A DNA stretch of 64,000 nt from Limnobaculum eriocheiris (GTDB lineage: Bacteria; Pseudomonadota; Gammaproteobacteria; Enterobacterales; Enterobacteriaceae), in the NCBI RefSeq assembly GCF_021010575.1, contig NZ_JAJNAG010000004.1:62001-126000 (forward strand), in the 5' to 3' direction. The position numbers and the translations under genes were made by a program. Below the pieces are notes generated by a model. The model made no database searches. It was not told where the DNA came from and saw nothing but the letters and a program-made list of their open reading frames with translations. Position 1 is the first letter of the stretch, and each line of letters starts with the position of its first letter. Below are positions 30,462 to 40,824 of the stretch, in pieces.

Positions 30462-31256
30462 TTAAATCGCTACTGGCGCCTTAATTCCCGGATGCGGGTC
30501 ATATCCTTCAATCTCAAAATCATCAAACTGATAATCAAAAATAGAGGCTGGTTTGCGCTTAATCACCAGTTTTGGCAGCGCCCGCGGCTCACGGCTAAGC
30601 TGCAAATGAGTTTGTTCCATATGGTTCATATACAGATGAGTATCCCCACCGGTCCAGACGAAATCACCCACTTCCAGATCGCACTGCTGCGCCATCATAT
30701 GCACCAGCAATGCATAGCTGGCGATATTAAATGGTAGCCCCAGGAATACATCACAAGAGCGCTGATAAAGCTGGCAAGAAAGCTTGCCATCCGCCACATA
30801 AAACTGGAAGAAAGCATGGCAAGGTGCCAGCGCCATTTGGTCCAATTCACCCACGTTCCAGGCAGAAACGATAATACGGCGCGAATCCGGATCCTGTTTC
30901 AACTGCTCAACCACTCGAGTGATTTGATCGATCTGACGACCGTCGGCCGCACCCCAGGCGCGCCACTGTTTACCATAAACCGGGCCTAAATCGCCATTGT
31001 CATCTGCCCACTCGTCCCAAATGCTGACATTGTTTTCATGCAGATAAGCAACGTTGGTTTCACCTTTCAGAAACCATAGCAGTTCATGAACAATAGAGCG
31101 GATATGGCAACGCTTAGTTGTCACCAGCGGAAAACCATCTTGCAAATTGAAACGCATCTGATGACCAAAGATCGACAGCGTACCGGTACCGGTACGGTCA
31201 GATTTATTTGTGCCCTCATTCAGGACTTTTTGCATTAATTCCAGATACTGTTTCAT
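30462..31256 (-). CDS. thyA: Thymidylate synthase
   Basis: ThyA converts dUMP to dTMP with methylene-tetrahydrofolate. The 264-residue protein has the same length as E. coli ThyA, with the catalytic cysteine in [12 protein letters not shown] (Cys146), the RRIIVSAWN phosphate-binding arginines and the conserved C-terminal PVAI. AGGATAACC precedes the ATG. It begins 7 bp after lgt, so the two are co-transcribed. Confidence 0.98.
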   Translation of the reverse strand: MKQYLELMQKVLNEGTNKSDRTGTGTLSIFGHQMRFNLQDGFPLVTTKRCHIRSIVHELLWFLKGETNVAYLHENNVSIWDEWADDNGDLGPVYGKQWRAWGAADGRQIDQITRVVEQLKQDPDSRRIIVSAWNVGELDQMALAPCHAFFQFYVADGKLSCQLYQRSCDVFLGLPFNIASYALLVHMMAQQCDLEVGDFVWTGGDTHLYMNHMEQTHLQLSREPRALPKLVIKRKPASIFDYQFDDFEIEGYDPHPGIKAPVAI

Positions 31257-31263
31257 GGTTATC

Positions 31264-32142
31264 CTATGCTTGTTGTTTCGAAGTCTGCGGGCGACGGTAC
31301 GCCCAAACCATCATCAGAATACCGATAATGATCATTGGTAAAGAGAGCAGTTGCCCCATGCTGAAGAAGTTGCTAAACAGCCCCAGTTGAGCATCCGGCT
31401 GGCGGAAGAATTCAATAATAAAACGGAATGAACCATAACCAATCAGGAACAGGCCTGACACGCTACCAATTGGGCGTTTTTTCTGGATAAACAGGTTCAG
31501 AATCACAAACAGAACGATACCTTCCAGACACATCTCATACAGTTGTGACATGTGGCGCGGCAACATCCCATCTTGCATAAAAGGAAGCCATTGGGGATTT
31601 TGTTCAGCAAATAGTTGGTCGGCCGCTCTTGAAGTAGGAAAGCGCATGGCCCAGGAGAAATCGGTTACCCGCCCCCAAAGTTCGCCATTAATAAAGTTAC
31701 CCACGCGCCCTACTCCTAAACCAAACGGAATCAACGGGGCAATAAAATCAGAAACCTGAAAGAAAGTGCGTTTGGTGCGGCGAGCAAACCAGAACATCAC
31801 TGCAATCACACCCAGTAAGCCGCCGTGGAACGACATTCCGCCTTCCCATACCTTAAACAGATACAGAGGATTAGCCAAAAAGCTCGGAAAGTCATAAAAC
31901 AGAACGTAGCCTACCCGACCACCAACGAAAACCCCCAGAAAACCGGTATATAACATGGTTTCGACTTCATCTTTAGTCCAGCCGCTGCCCGGTTGTTTAG
32001 CCCGGCGATTTGCCAGCCATAAGGCAAAGACAAACCCGATCAGATACATCATACCGTACCAGCGTAAAGAGAGGGGTAATGTAGGTTCTAAAGAAAAAAT
32101 GATCGGGTCAAATTTAGGAAATTCCAGAAAATTAGAGTTCAT
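31264..32142 (-). CDS. lgt: Prolipoprotein diacylglyceryl transferase
   Basis: Lgt is the inner-membrane enzyme that moves diacylglycerol from phosphatidylglycerol to the lipobox cysteine of prolipoproteins, the first step of lipoprotein maturation. About 292 residues with seven hydrophobic segments and the signature [15 protein letters not shown]. The ATG at 32142 is preferred; a GTG one codon earlier is possible. In E. coli ptsP lies directly upstream; here the 226 bp upstream hold no gene. Confidence 0.95.
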   Translation of the reverse strand: MNSNFLEFPKFDPIIFSLEPTLPLSLRWYGMMYLIGFVFALWLANRRAKQPGSGWTKDEVETMLYTGFLGVFVGGRVGYVLFYDFPSFLANPLYLFKVWEGGMSFHGGLLGVIAVMFWFARRTKRTFFQVSDFIAPLIPFGLGVGRVGNFINGELWGRVTDFSWAMRFPTSRAADQLFAEQNPQWLPFMQDGMLPRHMSQLYEMCLEGIVLFVILNLFIQKKRPIGSVSGLFLIGYGSFRFIIEFFRQPDAQLGLFSNFFSMGQLLSLPMIIIGILMMVWAYRRPQTSKQQA

Positions 32143-32333
32143 CACTCACCATTTAGTACGAGTTCAATATTGAATAGGGGGTTAAGTTGACACTGTCTGA
32201 CTTAAAAATAAGTCGGAATCCGTTCATCATACCATAGCCGGGAAAACATTCATCAGAACAGACAAGTTATTCACGTTCATTTACTTTTTAACACATCAGC
32301 TGACAAAACGCTTATTCATCAGCCTGAAATAAA

Positions 32334-32360
32334 TTAGCCCCACAACATTGTGAGGCTAAC
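32334..32360 (-). terminator. Probable terminator after rppH
   Basis: TTAGCCCCACAAC / GTGAGGCTAA forms a near-perfect hairpin 9 bp beyond the rppH stop. On the minus strand it is followed by the T-rich AATTTATTT. The T-run is interrupted, so termination strength is uncertain. Confidence 0.5.
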
Positions 32361-32368
32361 GAATTGAC

Positions 32369-32905
32369 TCACCTTCCCTCACCTTTTTTGCGGCGATGGG
32401 GAGGATGGGTTCGCGGAGGTTTTGCTTCCTGCAATACCATAACCACCGGTGAGAACTCCTTCATCACGCGACGATAAACATCGCGTTTAAAAGAGACTAC
32501 CTGACGAACCGGATACCAGTAGCTAACCCAGCGCCAGCCATCAAACTCGGGTGTGCCGCTACGCTGCATATTGATATCTGCTTCACTGCTTAACAGCTGT
32601 AACAAAAACCATTTTTGCTTCTGACCAATACAAACGGGCTTGGTATCCCAACGCACCAAACGTTTAGGTAACTTATATCGTAACCAGTTTCGTGTATAAC
32701 TCAGGATGCGCACATCTTTTCGACTCAGTCCTACCTCCTCGAAAAGCTCTCGGTACATTGCCTGTTCTGGCGTTTCTCCGGGGTTGATCCCCCCTTGCGG
32801 AAACTGCCAGGAGTGTTGACCAAAACGTCTGGCCCACAAAACTTGTCCTTGTTTATTACAAATTACGATACCAACATTCGGGCGGTAGCCATCATCATCG
32901 ATCAC
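32369..32905 (-). CDS. rppH: RNA pyrophosphohydrolase RppH (Nudix)
   Basis: RppH removes pyrophosphate from mRNA 5' ends and so triggers RNase E decay. The 178-residue protein has the Nudix box [23 protein letters not shown] (about residues 37-59) and is almost identical to E. coli over the first 150 residues. The start codon is GTG with GAGGT six bases upstream, the same unusual start as in E. coli. Its usual downstream partner ptsP is absent. Divergent from mutH across the DARS2-like region. Confidence 0.95.
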   Translation of the reverse strand: MIDDDGYRPNVGIVICNKQGQVLWARRFGQHSWQFPQGGINPGETPEQAMYRELFEEVGLSRKDVRILSYTRNWLRYKLPKRLVRWDTKPVCIGQKQKWFLLQLLSSEADINMQRSGTPEFDGWRWVSYWYPVRQVVSFKRDVYRRVMKEFSPVVMVLQEAKPPRTHPPHRRKKGEGR

Positions 32906-33280
32906 TGGACTACCTCAAATAAGCATAAAATCTTAAAGATGGTCTGATTGTTTCATACTACGCACAAGCGGTAAACCTCTGTGTCATATCTATGCGGTGA
33001 TAATCAATCTGAGAATAACTTGACACAACACGCAAAGTTATAAACAAAAATGCGTTGTAAATCGACGGGTTATTCACTTTTACTGTGGATATCTATGTGA
33101 AGAACCCGATAACAATGTGGGTAGAACTTTCTAAAACCCGGTATCAACCCCACCAATAAAATCAAAAAAAACATTAAGTTTCAATTATATAAAATAATTT
33201 ACATCATCCTGAAAACTATTTTATTTACCTTTAAATTACCCGGTCGTTTATTCATGCTCAAAAAACGTTCTTCGTCGATT

Positions 33281-33407
33281 TTATCCACAACACATGGTAA
33301 AAACTTGAGCAACACCCCAACTTATGCGCAAAAAAAACCTTTAGTCAAGGTAAAAAACCGCATCAGGACTTGACGTTTTTAGAGTTATCCAAGGAAGCTG
33401 TGGATAA
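33281..33407. other. DARS2-like DnaA-reactivating region (DnaA-box cluster)
   Basis: The 710-bp AT-rich gap between rppH and mutH contains no gene but several DnaA boxes. TTATCCACA (33281-33289) and TGTGGATAA (33399-33407) are perfect. TTATCCAAG (33385-33393) faces the latter across 5 bp. Weaker boxes TTATTCACT (33070-33078) and TGTGGATAT (33084-33092) lie further left. E. coli DARS2, which promotes ADP-DnaA to ATP-DnaA exchange, occupies exactly this mutH-rppH interval. I could not place the IHF and Fis sites with confidence. Confidence 0.75.
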
Positions 33408-33614
33408 CATAGTGTAAGATCCTGTTCACTGTCGGTGGCTTATCACATATAAATTCCGATATGATAGATAAACTTAGTGAATAAAAAATAAAAATAATTT
33501 TATAAATCATGTCATTATAAGAGTTATCTTCAGATATTTGACGATTGATAAATCCACTAAAAATTAGTGTTTAATTATTAAACAGAATGTTGAATCAATA
33601 AAAACGGGCCTTTG

Positions 33615-34301
33615 ATGTATAACAATCCGCAGCCACCCAATATCCCTGATAGTGAACAACAACTGTACCAGCGTGCACTCGCGCTGGCGGGTTATACCAT
33701 GAAAGAGCTGGCCGAAGCCGCTGGATTACCCATTCCTGAAAACCTGAAGCGGGACAAAGGCTGGGTTGGTATGCTGCTGGAACACTATCTTGGGGCCTGC
33801 GCTGGCAGTAAAGCGGAACAGGATTTCCCACATCTGGGGGTAGAATTAAAAACTATTCCCGTTAATGCACAGGGCAAACCGCTGGAAACGACCTTTGTTT
33901 GTGTCGCTCCGCTAATCGGCAATACCGGTATTACCTGGGAAAATAGTTACTTACGTAAAAAGTTGTGCCGCGTTCTGTGGGTGCCGGTAGAGGGTGATAG
34001 ACATATTCCCTTAGCCCGGCGCCGTGTTGGCACAGCGTTATTGTGGAGTCCCGATAGTCATGAAGAGCGACAGTTAAAGCATGATTGGGAAGAACTGATG
34101 GACCTGATTGTACTAGGTAAAGTGGAATCGATAACCGCCCGCCACGGCGAAGTATTACAAATCCGTCCCAAAGCCGCAAACAGCCGCGTATTAACCGAAG
34201 CTATAGGTGAATTTGGACAGCCGATTACCACACTGCCTCGCGGGTTCTATTTAAAAAAGAAATTTACTATGGCTTTGCTATCCAGGCACTTTCAAATATA
34301 A
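33615..34301 (+). CDS. mutH: DNA mismatch repair endonuclease MutH
   Basis: MutH nicks the unmethylated strand at hemimethylated GATC sites when activated by MutL. The 229-residue length equals that of E. coli MutH. The active-site triad Asp70, Glu77, Lys79 is intact in [15 protein letters not shown]. The ATG at 33615 follows a TTG in frame; neither has a strong ribosome site. Its presence implies Dam-directed mismatch repair in the host. Confidence 0.96.
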   Translation: MYNNPQPPNIPDSEQQLYQRALALAGYTMKELAEAAGLPIPENLKRDKGWVGMLLEHYLGACAGSKAEQDFPHLGVELKTIPVNAQGKPLETTFVCVAPLIGNTGITWENSYLRKKLCRVLWVPVEGDRHIPLARRRVGTALLWSPDSHEERQLKHDWEELMDLIVLGKVESITARHGEVLQIRPKAANSRVLTEAIGEFGQPITTLPRGFYLKKKFTMALLSRHFQI

Positions 34302-34813
34302 GTAATTTCTTAGGCCAATTTGATAGCAATATTTTTACCAACATATAAACCACGATAATCACCGTGTATTATCGTGCCACGTTGCTATGTAACGCATAAC
34401 TAACCGAGTGTTTTATTAATAAGGCCGAAGGCTGTCTATAGCCCAACTACACGGGAAATGTAGAGGCGATGGATTATTTAACCAAATATCCATACTGATT
34501 TAAGCGACGCAACCTGTTGTTATCAATGATAACAGGGATGGTGTATCAGCAATACGCCAGCGGGCAGAAGCTGGATATGATGACACCGCCTTTTGAGCGC
34601 GGCAGAGTATGAGTTTAAGCATCCGGCAATGCGCAATGTATCCGGTGCGGTAAACTTACAGTATCTGCTGATTGATGATAATGGGTTTAATCAGGCAGTA
34701 ACGGTTAACACCGTAGAACGGTAAAAACGCTTTCCATATTGAAATAAAATGCTTTTATTGAGTGCGATACCTTCTGCCGCGCGTTTAAATCACGCGGCAG
34801 AAGTTTAGAAAGA
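34302..34813. other. Intergenic region mutH-lplT with decayed coding DNA
   Basis: About 510 bp with no intact gene. It holds a hairpin CCTGTTGTTATC/GATAACAGG near 34513-34536, then the frameshifted coding remnant annotated separately. The left part (34302-34500) shows nothing recognisable apart from short inverted repeats. Confidence 0.5.
34502..34724 (+). pseudogene. C-terminal remnant of an unidentified gene, frameshifted
   Basis: Two adjoining frames read as one protein end. The first gives MVYQQYASGQKLDMMTPPFE and soon stops (TGA). The second, from the same point, gives AEYEFKHPAMRNVSGAVNLQ, YLLIDDNGFNQAVTVNTVER and a stop at 34724. The composition is protein-like, and the single shift suggests recent decay. 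I do not recognise the family. Confidence 0.4.
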
Positions 34814-36016
34814 TTATCCTCTCTGGCGTCGCAGTTGTACCAACCACAGCCCGCCAATAGACACCACTATCAGCCCACCAAATGCACAACCAATGGCGAC
34901 CACCGACATATCGACTTTAACAGCCAGAGTATAAAGCCCCAGCATCAGTAGCATCGCGGCGTTTTCACTAAAGTTTTGTACCGCAACCGCATTGCCTGCA
35001 CCGACGGTCTGTTTTCCCCGATGCTGCAACAATGTATTTAACGGTACAATAAAGAATCCACCGAAAACGCCGATCAACATCAGGATGGCATAAGAGAGCG
35101 GCAGACTGCCCTGCAATACGAAAACCACTACACCAGCCCCCAGCAGAACCCCGGCAGGGATACAGCGATTTACCGTGTCCAACGTAATCCACTTCGCAGC
35201 CGCAGCGGCGCCAATAACAATACCTACCGCCACCATGGCGTTAAGTAACGTTGGTGTCAGTAGCCCTTCGATATGCAAAGCAATGGGCACCCACAGAATT
35301 AACAGGAAGCGCAGAGTAATACCCGCCCCCCAGAACAGGCTGGTGCCCACCAAAGACATACGGGTGCCCCGATCGTTCCATAAGATTTTGGCCGAGTCGG
35401 CAAAATGTACCACCATCTCCTTCAAATTCCAGCGCATTCCCGGACGAGCCGCTGGTAAACGAGGAATAAAACAGTTTGCCACCACTGCGCCAGCATAAAC
35501 GGCACAACACACCGCCAGTGCCAGATAAGGGCTAATATCCACTAACCAGCCCCCGACCAAAGAGCCCACCAAAATCGCTGCCAGCGTTGAGGACTCAATT
35601 AAACTATTCGCTTTTACCAGTTGATCGCCATGGGTAATTTCGCCAAGAATACCGTACTTCGCCGGAGAGTATGCCGTTGCGCCAATCCCTACCAGGGTAT
35701 AGCCAAAAAACGGATCCAAACCGCCAATAATGATTATCGCACCCAACAGCTTAATGCCGTTGGCAAACATCATCACCCGCCCTTTGGAGAAGCTATCTGC
35801 AATCTGTCCGACAAACGGTGCCAGCACCACATAGGCCACAATAAACAGCATTTGCAGCGTGGAATGGCTCCACAGGGGGTAAGCCTTCTGAATCAGAACA
35901 CCCAGAGTGGCAAAAAACAACGCACTATCACCGAAAGCTGATAAAAATTGTGCGCTGGCGACCGCCACCATTGCGCGATTCAACAATGGTTTTGGCGTCA
36001 CATCAACAGTGGTCAT
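34814..36016 (-). CDS. lplT: Lysophospholipid transporter LplT
   Basis: LplT is a major-facilitator protein of 400 residues that flips lysophospholipids across the inner membrane for re-acylation by Aas. Twelve hydrophobic segments; conserved [13 protein letters not shown] near the start and [11 protein letters not shown] in the first half. It overlaps the aas stop by 4 bp (ATGA), an obligate functional pair. Confidence 0.94.
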   Translation of the reverse strand: MTTVDVTPKPLLNRAMVAVASAQFLSAFGDSALFFATLGVLIQKAYPLWSHSTLQMLFIVAYVVLAPFVGQIADSFSKGRVMMFANGIKLLGAIIIIGGLDPFFGYTLVGIGATAYSPAKYGILGEITHGDQLVKANSLIESSTLAAILVGSLVGGWLVDISPYLALAVCCAVYAGAVVANCFIPRLPAARPGMRWNLKEMVVHFADSAKILWNDRGTRMSLVGTSLFWGAGITLRFLLILWVPIALHIEGLLTPTLLNAMVAVGIVIGAAAAAKWITLDTVNRCIPAGVLLGAGVVVFVLQGSLPLSYAILMLIGVFGGFFIVPLNTLLQHRGKQTVGAGNAVAVQNFSENAAMLLMLGLYTLAVKVDMSVVAIGCAFGGLIVVSIGGLWLVQLRRQRG

Positions 36017-38169
36017 AATGACTCCACAGGCTCTTCAGCCAGTTTACGCAGAGATACAAAATCTGGCTTACCACTGCCCAGCAAAGGAAGCGATTTCACT
36101 ACGCGAATATCGCGCGGTACCGCCAGCGCCGGTAATCCAAGATCCTGAGCAGCACGATTTAAAGCATCGCGCGCTAAGTCCGCAGTCGTAGTAAACAGAA
36201 CGATGGATTCACCTTTCGATGCATCGCTACGTACTGTTGCCGCATGCTCTGCCTCCGGTGCCACTTTTTTAGCAATGGCTTCAACGCTTTCCAGTGAAAC
36301 CATCTCCCCCGCAACTTTAGCAAAGCACTTCACCCGGCCTTTAATAGTACAGAAACCATCATTATCAAAAGAGACAATATCGCCAGTGTCATACCAACCG
36401 GCCTCTATATCGCCCTGAGCGTTTTCCGCCGACGGCGTCTCCAGCACGCCCGGATTCTCAACCCGCAGATAGCCCTTCATAATATTTGGTCCCATCACCT
36501 GTAAACGACCACCCTCCTCAATACCCGGCACGGTAATCAACCGCGAATGGATACCCGGAAGTAACTTACCAACAGTATGGGATTTAGCCGCCATCGGTAC
36601 GTTAATCGCCAGTACCGGTGCGCATTCCGTTACACCATAGCCTTCAAGAATACGGATACCAAACTTCTCCTGCCACAGCTCCCGGGTAGCTGTAGACAGC
36701 TTTTCTGCACCTGCCACCACATAACGCAGTCGGGCAAAATCATAAGGATGGGCGAAACGGGCATAGTTATTCAGAAAGGTTGGAGTACCAAACATCACAT
36801 TACAGTTTTGGTCATACACCAACTCAGGCACCACCCGATAGTGGAGCGGGCTAGGATAAAGGAAGATGCTGCTACCTGTCATTAACGGTGTCAATAACCC
36901 CGCAGTCAGGCCAAAAGCATGAAACAGCGGCAAGGCTGACATAAACTTATCCTGCGCGGTAAAATCAGCCACAGTACGAATTTGTTCAACGTTTGCCAAC
37001 AGGCTGTCGTGAGAATGAACCACGCCTTTTGGGTTACCTTCTGAACCGGAAGTAAACAGAATAATTGCCGCATCATCAGGTTTCTGTTTCACCATTGCCA
37101 TTCGAGGGAACAACAGGTGCTTCAGGACCCAGAGTTTATCTTCTCCGGTAACGGTATCTTTCAAATCTTCCAGGAAATACCATTTGGCACCGGTGACTTG
37201 TTCCGCCAGATAGGTCAATTTTCCTTTTTCAAGAAACTGCCGGGAAGTGACGATAGTCTTTATCTGCGCCGCTTTTAACGCACTCTCCAGACCATTAACA
37301 CCGGCGGTATAATTCAGCATCGCCGGAACCCGGCCGCTTAGTGAACAGCCAAAAATGGCGGCGGCGGTAACCACCATATTGGGCAGCAGTAATCCTACAT
37401 GCTCCCCCGGTTCACTCAGTTTGCCGATAATACGGCTTAAACCCAGCGACTTTTTCAGCAGGGTGCGATATGAGTCATTTTTCATGGAAATATCGGTAAT
37501 ACAGGTCTTGCCGATACCATAGCGAGTATGGGCTTCCAGCAGTGCTTCATATAACGTCACACGCTGGCGGGTTGCCATACGGGCATCCATCATAATTTGA
37601 TGCAGGCAAACACCGGCTAATTTACGACGCTGAGCCGCTTTTGGCGCATCGGGCATTGGAACCCGGGTCGGCGGCAAAACGTGAATATTAACCTGCGGAA
37701 ACAGGCGCAGTTTAAATACACCTTTCAAACGGCTCAGAAAGCTGAATTCCAGACCTTCCAGCCAAATAGGGATCACCGTTGCCTGAGAACGTGCGGCAAC
37801 AAAAGCCGCACCGTCATAAATCTTCATTAAGGAACCGGTAACCGTAATGCGGCCTTCCGGGAAAATAACGATCGGACGCCCGTGCTCAATTTGTCGCACC
37901 AGCGTTTTAATTGACATGGGTTTTGAAGGATCAAGAGGAACAATATCCACATAAGGCATTAATATGCGGATAAACCAACGCTCGGTATACAGGCTATACA
38001 CAGCGAAAACGGGTTTAACCGGTAAAAATAACGCCAGCAGGATACCATCAATAAAAGAGAGATGGTTTGGGGTTATCAGTATGCGTTCCTGTTTAAAGCA
38101 ATCCGTATCGCCATAAACACGCACGCGAAAACATAAGCGGCATAACGCTCGTAAAATCCGTAAAACCAT
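36013..38169 (-). CDS. aas: Bifunctional acyl-ACP synthetase / 2-acyl-GPE acyltransferase Aas
   Basis: Aas re-acylates lysophosphatidylethanolamine using acyl-ACP that it makes itself. From the ATG at 38169 (AGGGAG upstream) the protein is 718 residues. The N-terminal PlsC domain has [10 protein letters not shown] (HX4D) and FPEGRIT; the C-terminal adenylate-forming domain has [17 protein letters not shown] and [10 protein letters not shown]. The frame extends to 38214 without support. It is followed by lplT with a 4-bp overlap. Confidence 0.95.
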   Translation of the reverse strand: MVLRILRALCRLCFRVRVYGDTDCFKQERILITPNHLSFIDGILLALFLPVKPVFAVYSLYTERWFIRILMPYVDIVPLDPSKPMSIKTLVRQIEHGRPIVIFPEGRITVTGSLMKIYDGAAFVAARSQATVIPIWLEGLEFSFLSRLKGVFKLRLFPQVNIHVLPPTRVPMPDAPKAAQRRKLAGVCLHQIMMDARMATRQRVTLYEALLEAHTRYGIGKTCITDISMKNDSYRTLLKKSLGLSRIIGKLSEPGEHVGLLLPNMVVTAAAIFGCSLSGRVPAMLNYTAGVNGLESALKAAQIKTIVTSRQFLEKGKLTYLAEQVTGAKWYFLEDLKDTVTGEDKLWVLKHLLFPRMAMVKQKPDDAAIILFTSGSEGNPKGVVHSHDSLLANVEQIRTVADFTAQDKFMSALPLFHAFGLTAGLLTPLMTGSSIFLYPSPLHYRVVPELVYDQNCNVMFGTPTFLNNYARFAHPYDFARLRYVVAGAEKLSTATRELWQEKFGIRILEGYGVTECAPVLAINVPMAAKSHTVGKLLPGIHSRLITVPGIEEGGRLQVMGPNIMKGYLRVENPGVLETPSAENAQGDIEAGWYDTGDIVSFDNDGFCTIKGRVKCFAKVAGEMVSLESVEAIAKKVAPEAEHAATVRSDASKGESIVLFTTTADLARDALNRAAQDLGLPALAVPRDIRVVKSLPLLGSGKPDFVSLRKLAEEPVESL

Positions 38170-38298
38170 TATAATCTCCCTATCGGACAACGCGATATGC
38201 GTTGATACCTCCATTTCCAGGTTAAGACAATCTATTTTTATTGCTGTTCGCGATTAATTGTTTAATCGAATAAAAAACCAGCAATATTTTCCTGAAGT

Positions 38299-38389
38299 AA
38301 AAAAAAACCTACGCATCCGCGTAGGTCGGTGTAATCCCGTAAATGGTTCTGACGTTGCCGCCAGATATTCACCAATAAATACCTCTGGG
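38299..38389 (-). ncRNA. omrA: OmrA/OmrB-type small regulatory RNA (single copy)
   Basis: On the minus strand CCCAGAGGTATTTATTGGTG equals the conserved 5' seed of OmrA/B with one change. About 91 nt end in the hairpin ACCTACGC GGAT GCGTAGGT followed by nine T. A -10 like TAGATT lies six bases before the start. E. coli carries tandem omrA and omrB in this same aas-galR interval; here only one copy is visible. Omr RNAs are OmpR-activated, Hfq-dependent repressors of outer-membrane protein and curli regulator mRNAs. Confidence 0.88.
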
Positions 38390-38539
38390 ATCTCAAATCT
38401 AGCCCATGTCATAACGGACAGCCAGCCTGAAAAGACTACATTGACGCACAAAGTGTAACGAAGCATGTAATTTTTGTGTTTTCTTCAATTTTGTGACATT
38501 TCATATTGCTAATACCCCTGTTTTCCGTGAGACTTCACG

Positions 38540-38555
38540 ATGTAAACGTTTTCTT
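38540..38555 (+). promoter_or_regulatory. Possible GalR/GalS operator upstream of galR
   Basis: ATGTAAACGTTTTCTT matches 10 of the 14 specified positions of the gal operator consensus, with the central AAACGTTT dyad. It lies 24 bp before the galR start, so autoregulation is plausible. Similarity only. Confidence 0.4.
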
Positions 38556-38578
38556 TTTATCCGGATGGCAGGCAAACT

Positions 38579-39580
38579 ATGGCAACAATTAAAGATGTAG
38601 CAAAACTGGCGGGCGTTTCTGTTGCCACGGTCTCCCGCGTGATTAACAACTCGCCAAAAGCCCGGGGAGCCACCAGAGAATCGGTGCTCAACGCCATGGC
38701 GCAGTTGCAGTATCATCCTAATGCTAATGCCAGAGCGCTGGCACGCCAGACGACCGGTACCATCGGCCTGATTGTCTCCGATGTTTCAGACCCCTTCTTC
38801 GGCGTCATGGTAAAAGCCACCGAGCAAGTCGCCAGCGATAGCGGTAACTTTCTGCTGATTGGTAATGGCTATCATGATGAGCATAAAGAGCGTCAGGCTA
38901 TTGAACAGCTTATCCGTCACCAGTGCGCCGCATTAGTGGTTCATGCCAAGGCGATGGGGGATGAGGAGTTACGAGGGTTAATGAACCATATTCCCGGAAT
39001 GGTGCTGATTAATCGTATTCTGCCTGAACTGGAATCCCGCTGTATCGCCCTGGACGATCGCTATGGTGCCCATCTTGCTACTCAATATCTTATCCAACAG
39101 GGGCACCGTAATATTGGCATTATCTGTTCTGACCATAAGATATCCGACGCGGAAGATCGCCTTCAGGGCTATCTGGATGCCCTGACGGAACACCAAATTG
39201 CCATCAATACCAAACGCATTGCCTATGCTTCACCGGACGAAAGCGGTGGAGAAAAAGCGCTGATAGAGCTGTTAGAAAGAAACCAACAGATTACCGCAGT
39301 GGTTTGCTACAACGATACCATGGCCGCCGGTGCCCTCTCAGTACTCAGCGATAACAATATTCAGGTGCCTGAGCAAATATCGCTGATTGGTTTTGATGAT
39401 GTACTGATCGCCCGCTATTTACGCCCCGGATTAACCACCATTCGCTATCCGGTGGTCTCGATGGCAAAGCAGGCGGCAGAATTAGCACTGGCGCTGGCTC
39501 AGGGGAAAACGCTGAAAGACGTCACTAATCTGTTTCATCCCACGCTGGTGAAGAGACACTCCGTCTCACCACTATTATAA
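38579..39580 (+). CDS. galR: Galactose operon repressor GalR (LacI family)
   Basis: GalR is a galactose-responsive repressor. The 333-residue protein has the LacI helix-turn-helix IKDVAKLAGVSVATVSRVIN (residues 4-23), the hinge helix NANARALA, and a periplasmic-binding-like inducer domain with DVSDPFFG and CYNDTMAAGA. It is closest to E. coli GalR throughout (NLFHPTLVKRHSV end), and its location after the aas/omr block is the galR locus. Confidence 0.92.
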   Translation: MATIKDVAKLAGVSVATVSRVINNSPKARGATRESVLNAMAQLQYHPNANARALARQTTGTIGLIVSDVSDPFFGVMVKATEQVASDSGNFLLIGNGYHDEHKERQAIEQLIRHQCAALVVHAKAMGDEELRGLMNHIPGMVLINRILPELESRCIALDDRYGAHLATQYLIQQGHRNIGIICSDHKISDAEDRLQGYLDALTEHQIAINTKRIAYASPDESGGEKALIELLERNQQITAVVCYNDTMAAGALSVLSDNNIQVPEQISLIGFDDVLIARYLRPGLTTIRYPVVSMAKQAAELALALAQGKTLKDVTNLFHPTLVKRHSVSPLL

Positions 39581-39898
39581 AACCCCCATTTATTTCCTCT
39601 ACTAACGGCATAGCATCCTGCAAATAGCCGGGCCACTGATGTCAGGCTTTTCTTATCACCCCTGTTCAAATCAAAAGTTAACCACAGCAATAAATATTGC
39701 GATCCATCTTCCTGATTTTTATTTTCGGGCTTTTCTCTTATGTTATCCGTCGCATAATGCGGTTCCAACCGATAGATAACCTGGTGGTGAACCACTTTAT
39801 CGGGATGCATTCGGCAACAAAGGAGTTGATGTTTTTATGAGCGCTGTCATGCTAAACTTAATAGGAGTTATTGAATGTTATTAAACGAGGTAATTCTT
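39581..39898. other. Intergenic region galR to toxin-antitoxin module
   Basis: About 320 bp. A short open stretch at 39757-39840 (about 27 codons) looks faintly protein-like but cannot be tied to any gene. The end of the region provides the antitoxin promoter. I see no insertion-sequence ends. Confidence 0.4.
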
Positions 39899-40147
39899 AT
39901 GGGTTCTCATACTAAACAGACCATCAGCGCTCAAATTCCCATTGAGCTGGCCCTTGCCGTTGAAAATCTGGCTACAGAGCTGGATCGTTCAAAAAGCTGG
40001 ATTATAAAAGAGGCATTAGTTTCCATGCTGGCAGAAAGAGAACGGCGACATCAAAGCGTGCAGGCTGGGCTGGCTGATGTTGACGCGGGACGAGTGGTTA
40101 GCCATTCAGACATGGTGGATTTTACTGACCGCCTGAAGAAATCCTGA
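39899..40147 (+). CDS. Ribbon-helix-helix antitoxin (CopG/ParD-like)
   Basis: A small protein of 82 residues from the ATG at 39899 (GAGG eight bases upstream). An ATG at 39875, also with a good ribosome site (AGGAG), would give 90 residues. The N-terminal RHH fold is visible: TISAQIPIELALAVENLATE, then LDRSKSWIIKEAL. The C-terminal tail should wrap the toxin. The next gene starts 3 bp after its stop, so the pair forms a type II toxin-antitoxin operon, probably autorepressed. Confidence 0.82.
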   Translation: MGSHTKQTISAQIPIELALAVENLATELDRSKSWIIKEALVSMLAERERRHQSVQAGLADVDAGRVVSHSDMVDFTDRLKKS

Positions 40148-40150
40148 TAA

Positions 40151-40426
40151 ATGGAAATTTACTGGACGCGGAAAGCTCAGGACGATCTGAAACGTCTTTA
40201 TCGTTTTGCCCTTCAATACAGTCGGCAACGCGCTGATGATGTTTTAGAACGTCTGATGGCTGGCAGCGCCAGCCTGACAAGTTGTCCTGCGATTGGCGTA
40301 CCACAAACACGATATGAGCCTCGCGAAGTGAGGAAGGTTTTGTTCGACGACTACGAAATCCACCATGAAGTTAAAGATAATGACATTTTCATTCTGGATC
40401 TCTGGCATACAAAAGAGGAGCACTGA
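40151..40426 (+). CDS. RelE/ParE-family toxin
   Basis: This 91-residue protein has the ParE-type pattern: MEIYWTRKAQDDLKRLYRFA at the start, a central SCPAIGVPQTRYEPREVRKV and a C-terminal strand YEIHHEVKDNDIFILDLWHT. ParE toxins act on DNA gyrase and RelE toxins cut mRNA; the ParD-like partner favours the ParE type. It is downstream of the antitoxin by 3 bp. Confidence 0.82.
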   Translation: MEIYWTRKAQDDLKRLYRFALQYSRQRADDVLERLMAGSASLTSCPAIGVPQTRYEPREVRKVLFDDYEIHHEVKDNDIFILDLWHTKEEH

Positions 40427-40527
40427 CGTTCAAACCAGCACATCAGGCCCTTACTTTCATATCAATAATTTCTCTTAGTGATACGGTTCATTTATCACTA
40501 CTGAACTTCAATATTTTACAATTCTGA

Positions 40528-40755
40528 CCACAGGTAGTACCCGCTTTCGTCAGTATTATGCTGTTCCGTTGGGATATTAACTTACGGGAATCTGCGGTAC
40601 CTGGTTTAGTGGGTACTGGCGGTATTGGCGTTGTGCTCAACGATGCAATGAACCTGTTTCAGTGGTAGTGAGTAGCCACTATTCTGGTGAGTATTTTAGT
40701 GGTCGTTTTGTTAACTGAATGGGTTGTTGTTCGCGTACGCCAAAAATTAATCTAA
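40528..40755 (+). pseudogene. 3' remnant of a PhnE-type phosphonate ABC permease gene
   Basis: The stretch encodes PQVVPAFVSIMLFRWDINLR then ESAVPGLVGTGGIGVVLNDA, the typical C-terminal loop of PhnE permeases. It then stops in frame and continues, one frame shifted, as VATILVSILVVVLLTEWVVV to a stop at 40755. Upstream of 40528 the frame is closed, so the 5' end is gone. The intact histidine phosphatase gene 70 bp downstream may be the last survivor of the same operon. Confidence 0.75.
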
Positions 40756-40824
40756 TCTGAATAGGGGGAGACGAGAGTTTCACCCCTACAAGAACAGATA
40801 ATCGATTAATACAGGAACGGTCTA

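Noticed and set aside
33060-33410. Chromosomal replication origin (oriC)
   Set aside because: DnaA boxes are present, but GATC sites are few and the mutH-rppH position is that of DARS2; oriC lies near mnmG/mioC in this order.
38254-38466. 70-codon minus-strand open frame between aas and galR
   Set aside because: It overlaps the Omr sRNA, including its terminator hairpin; composition is not protein-like.
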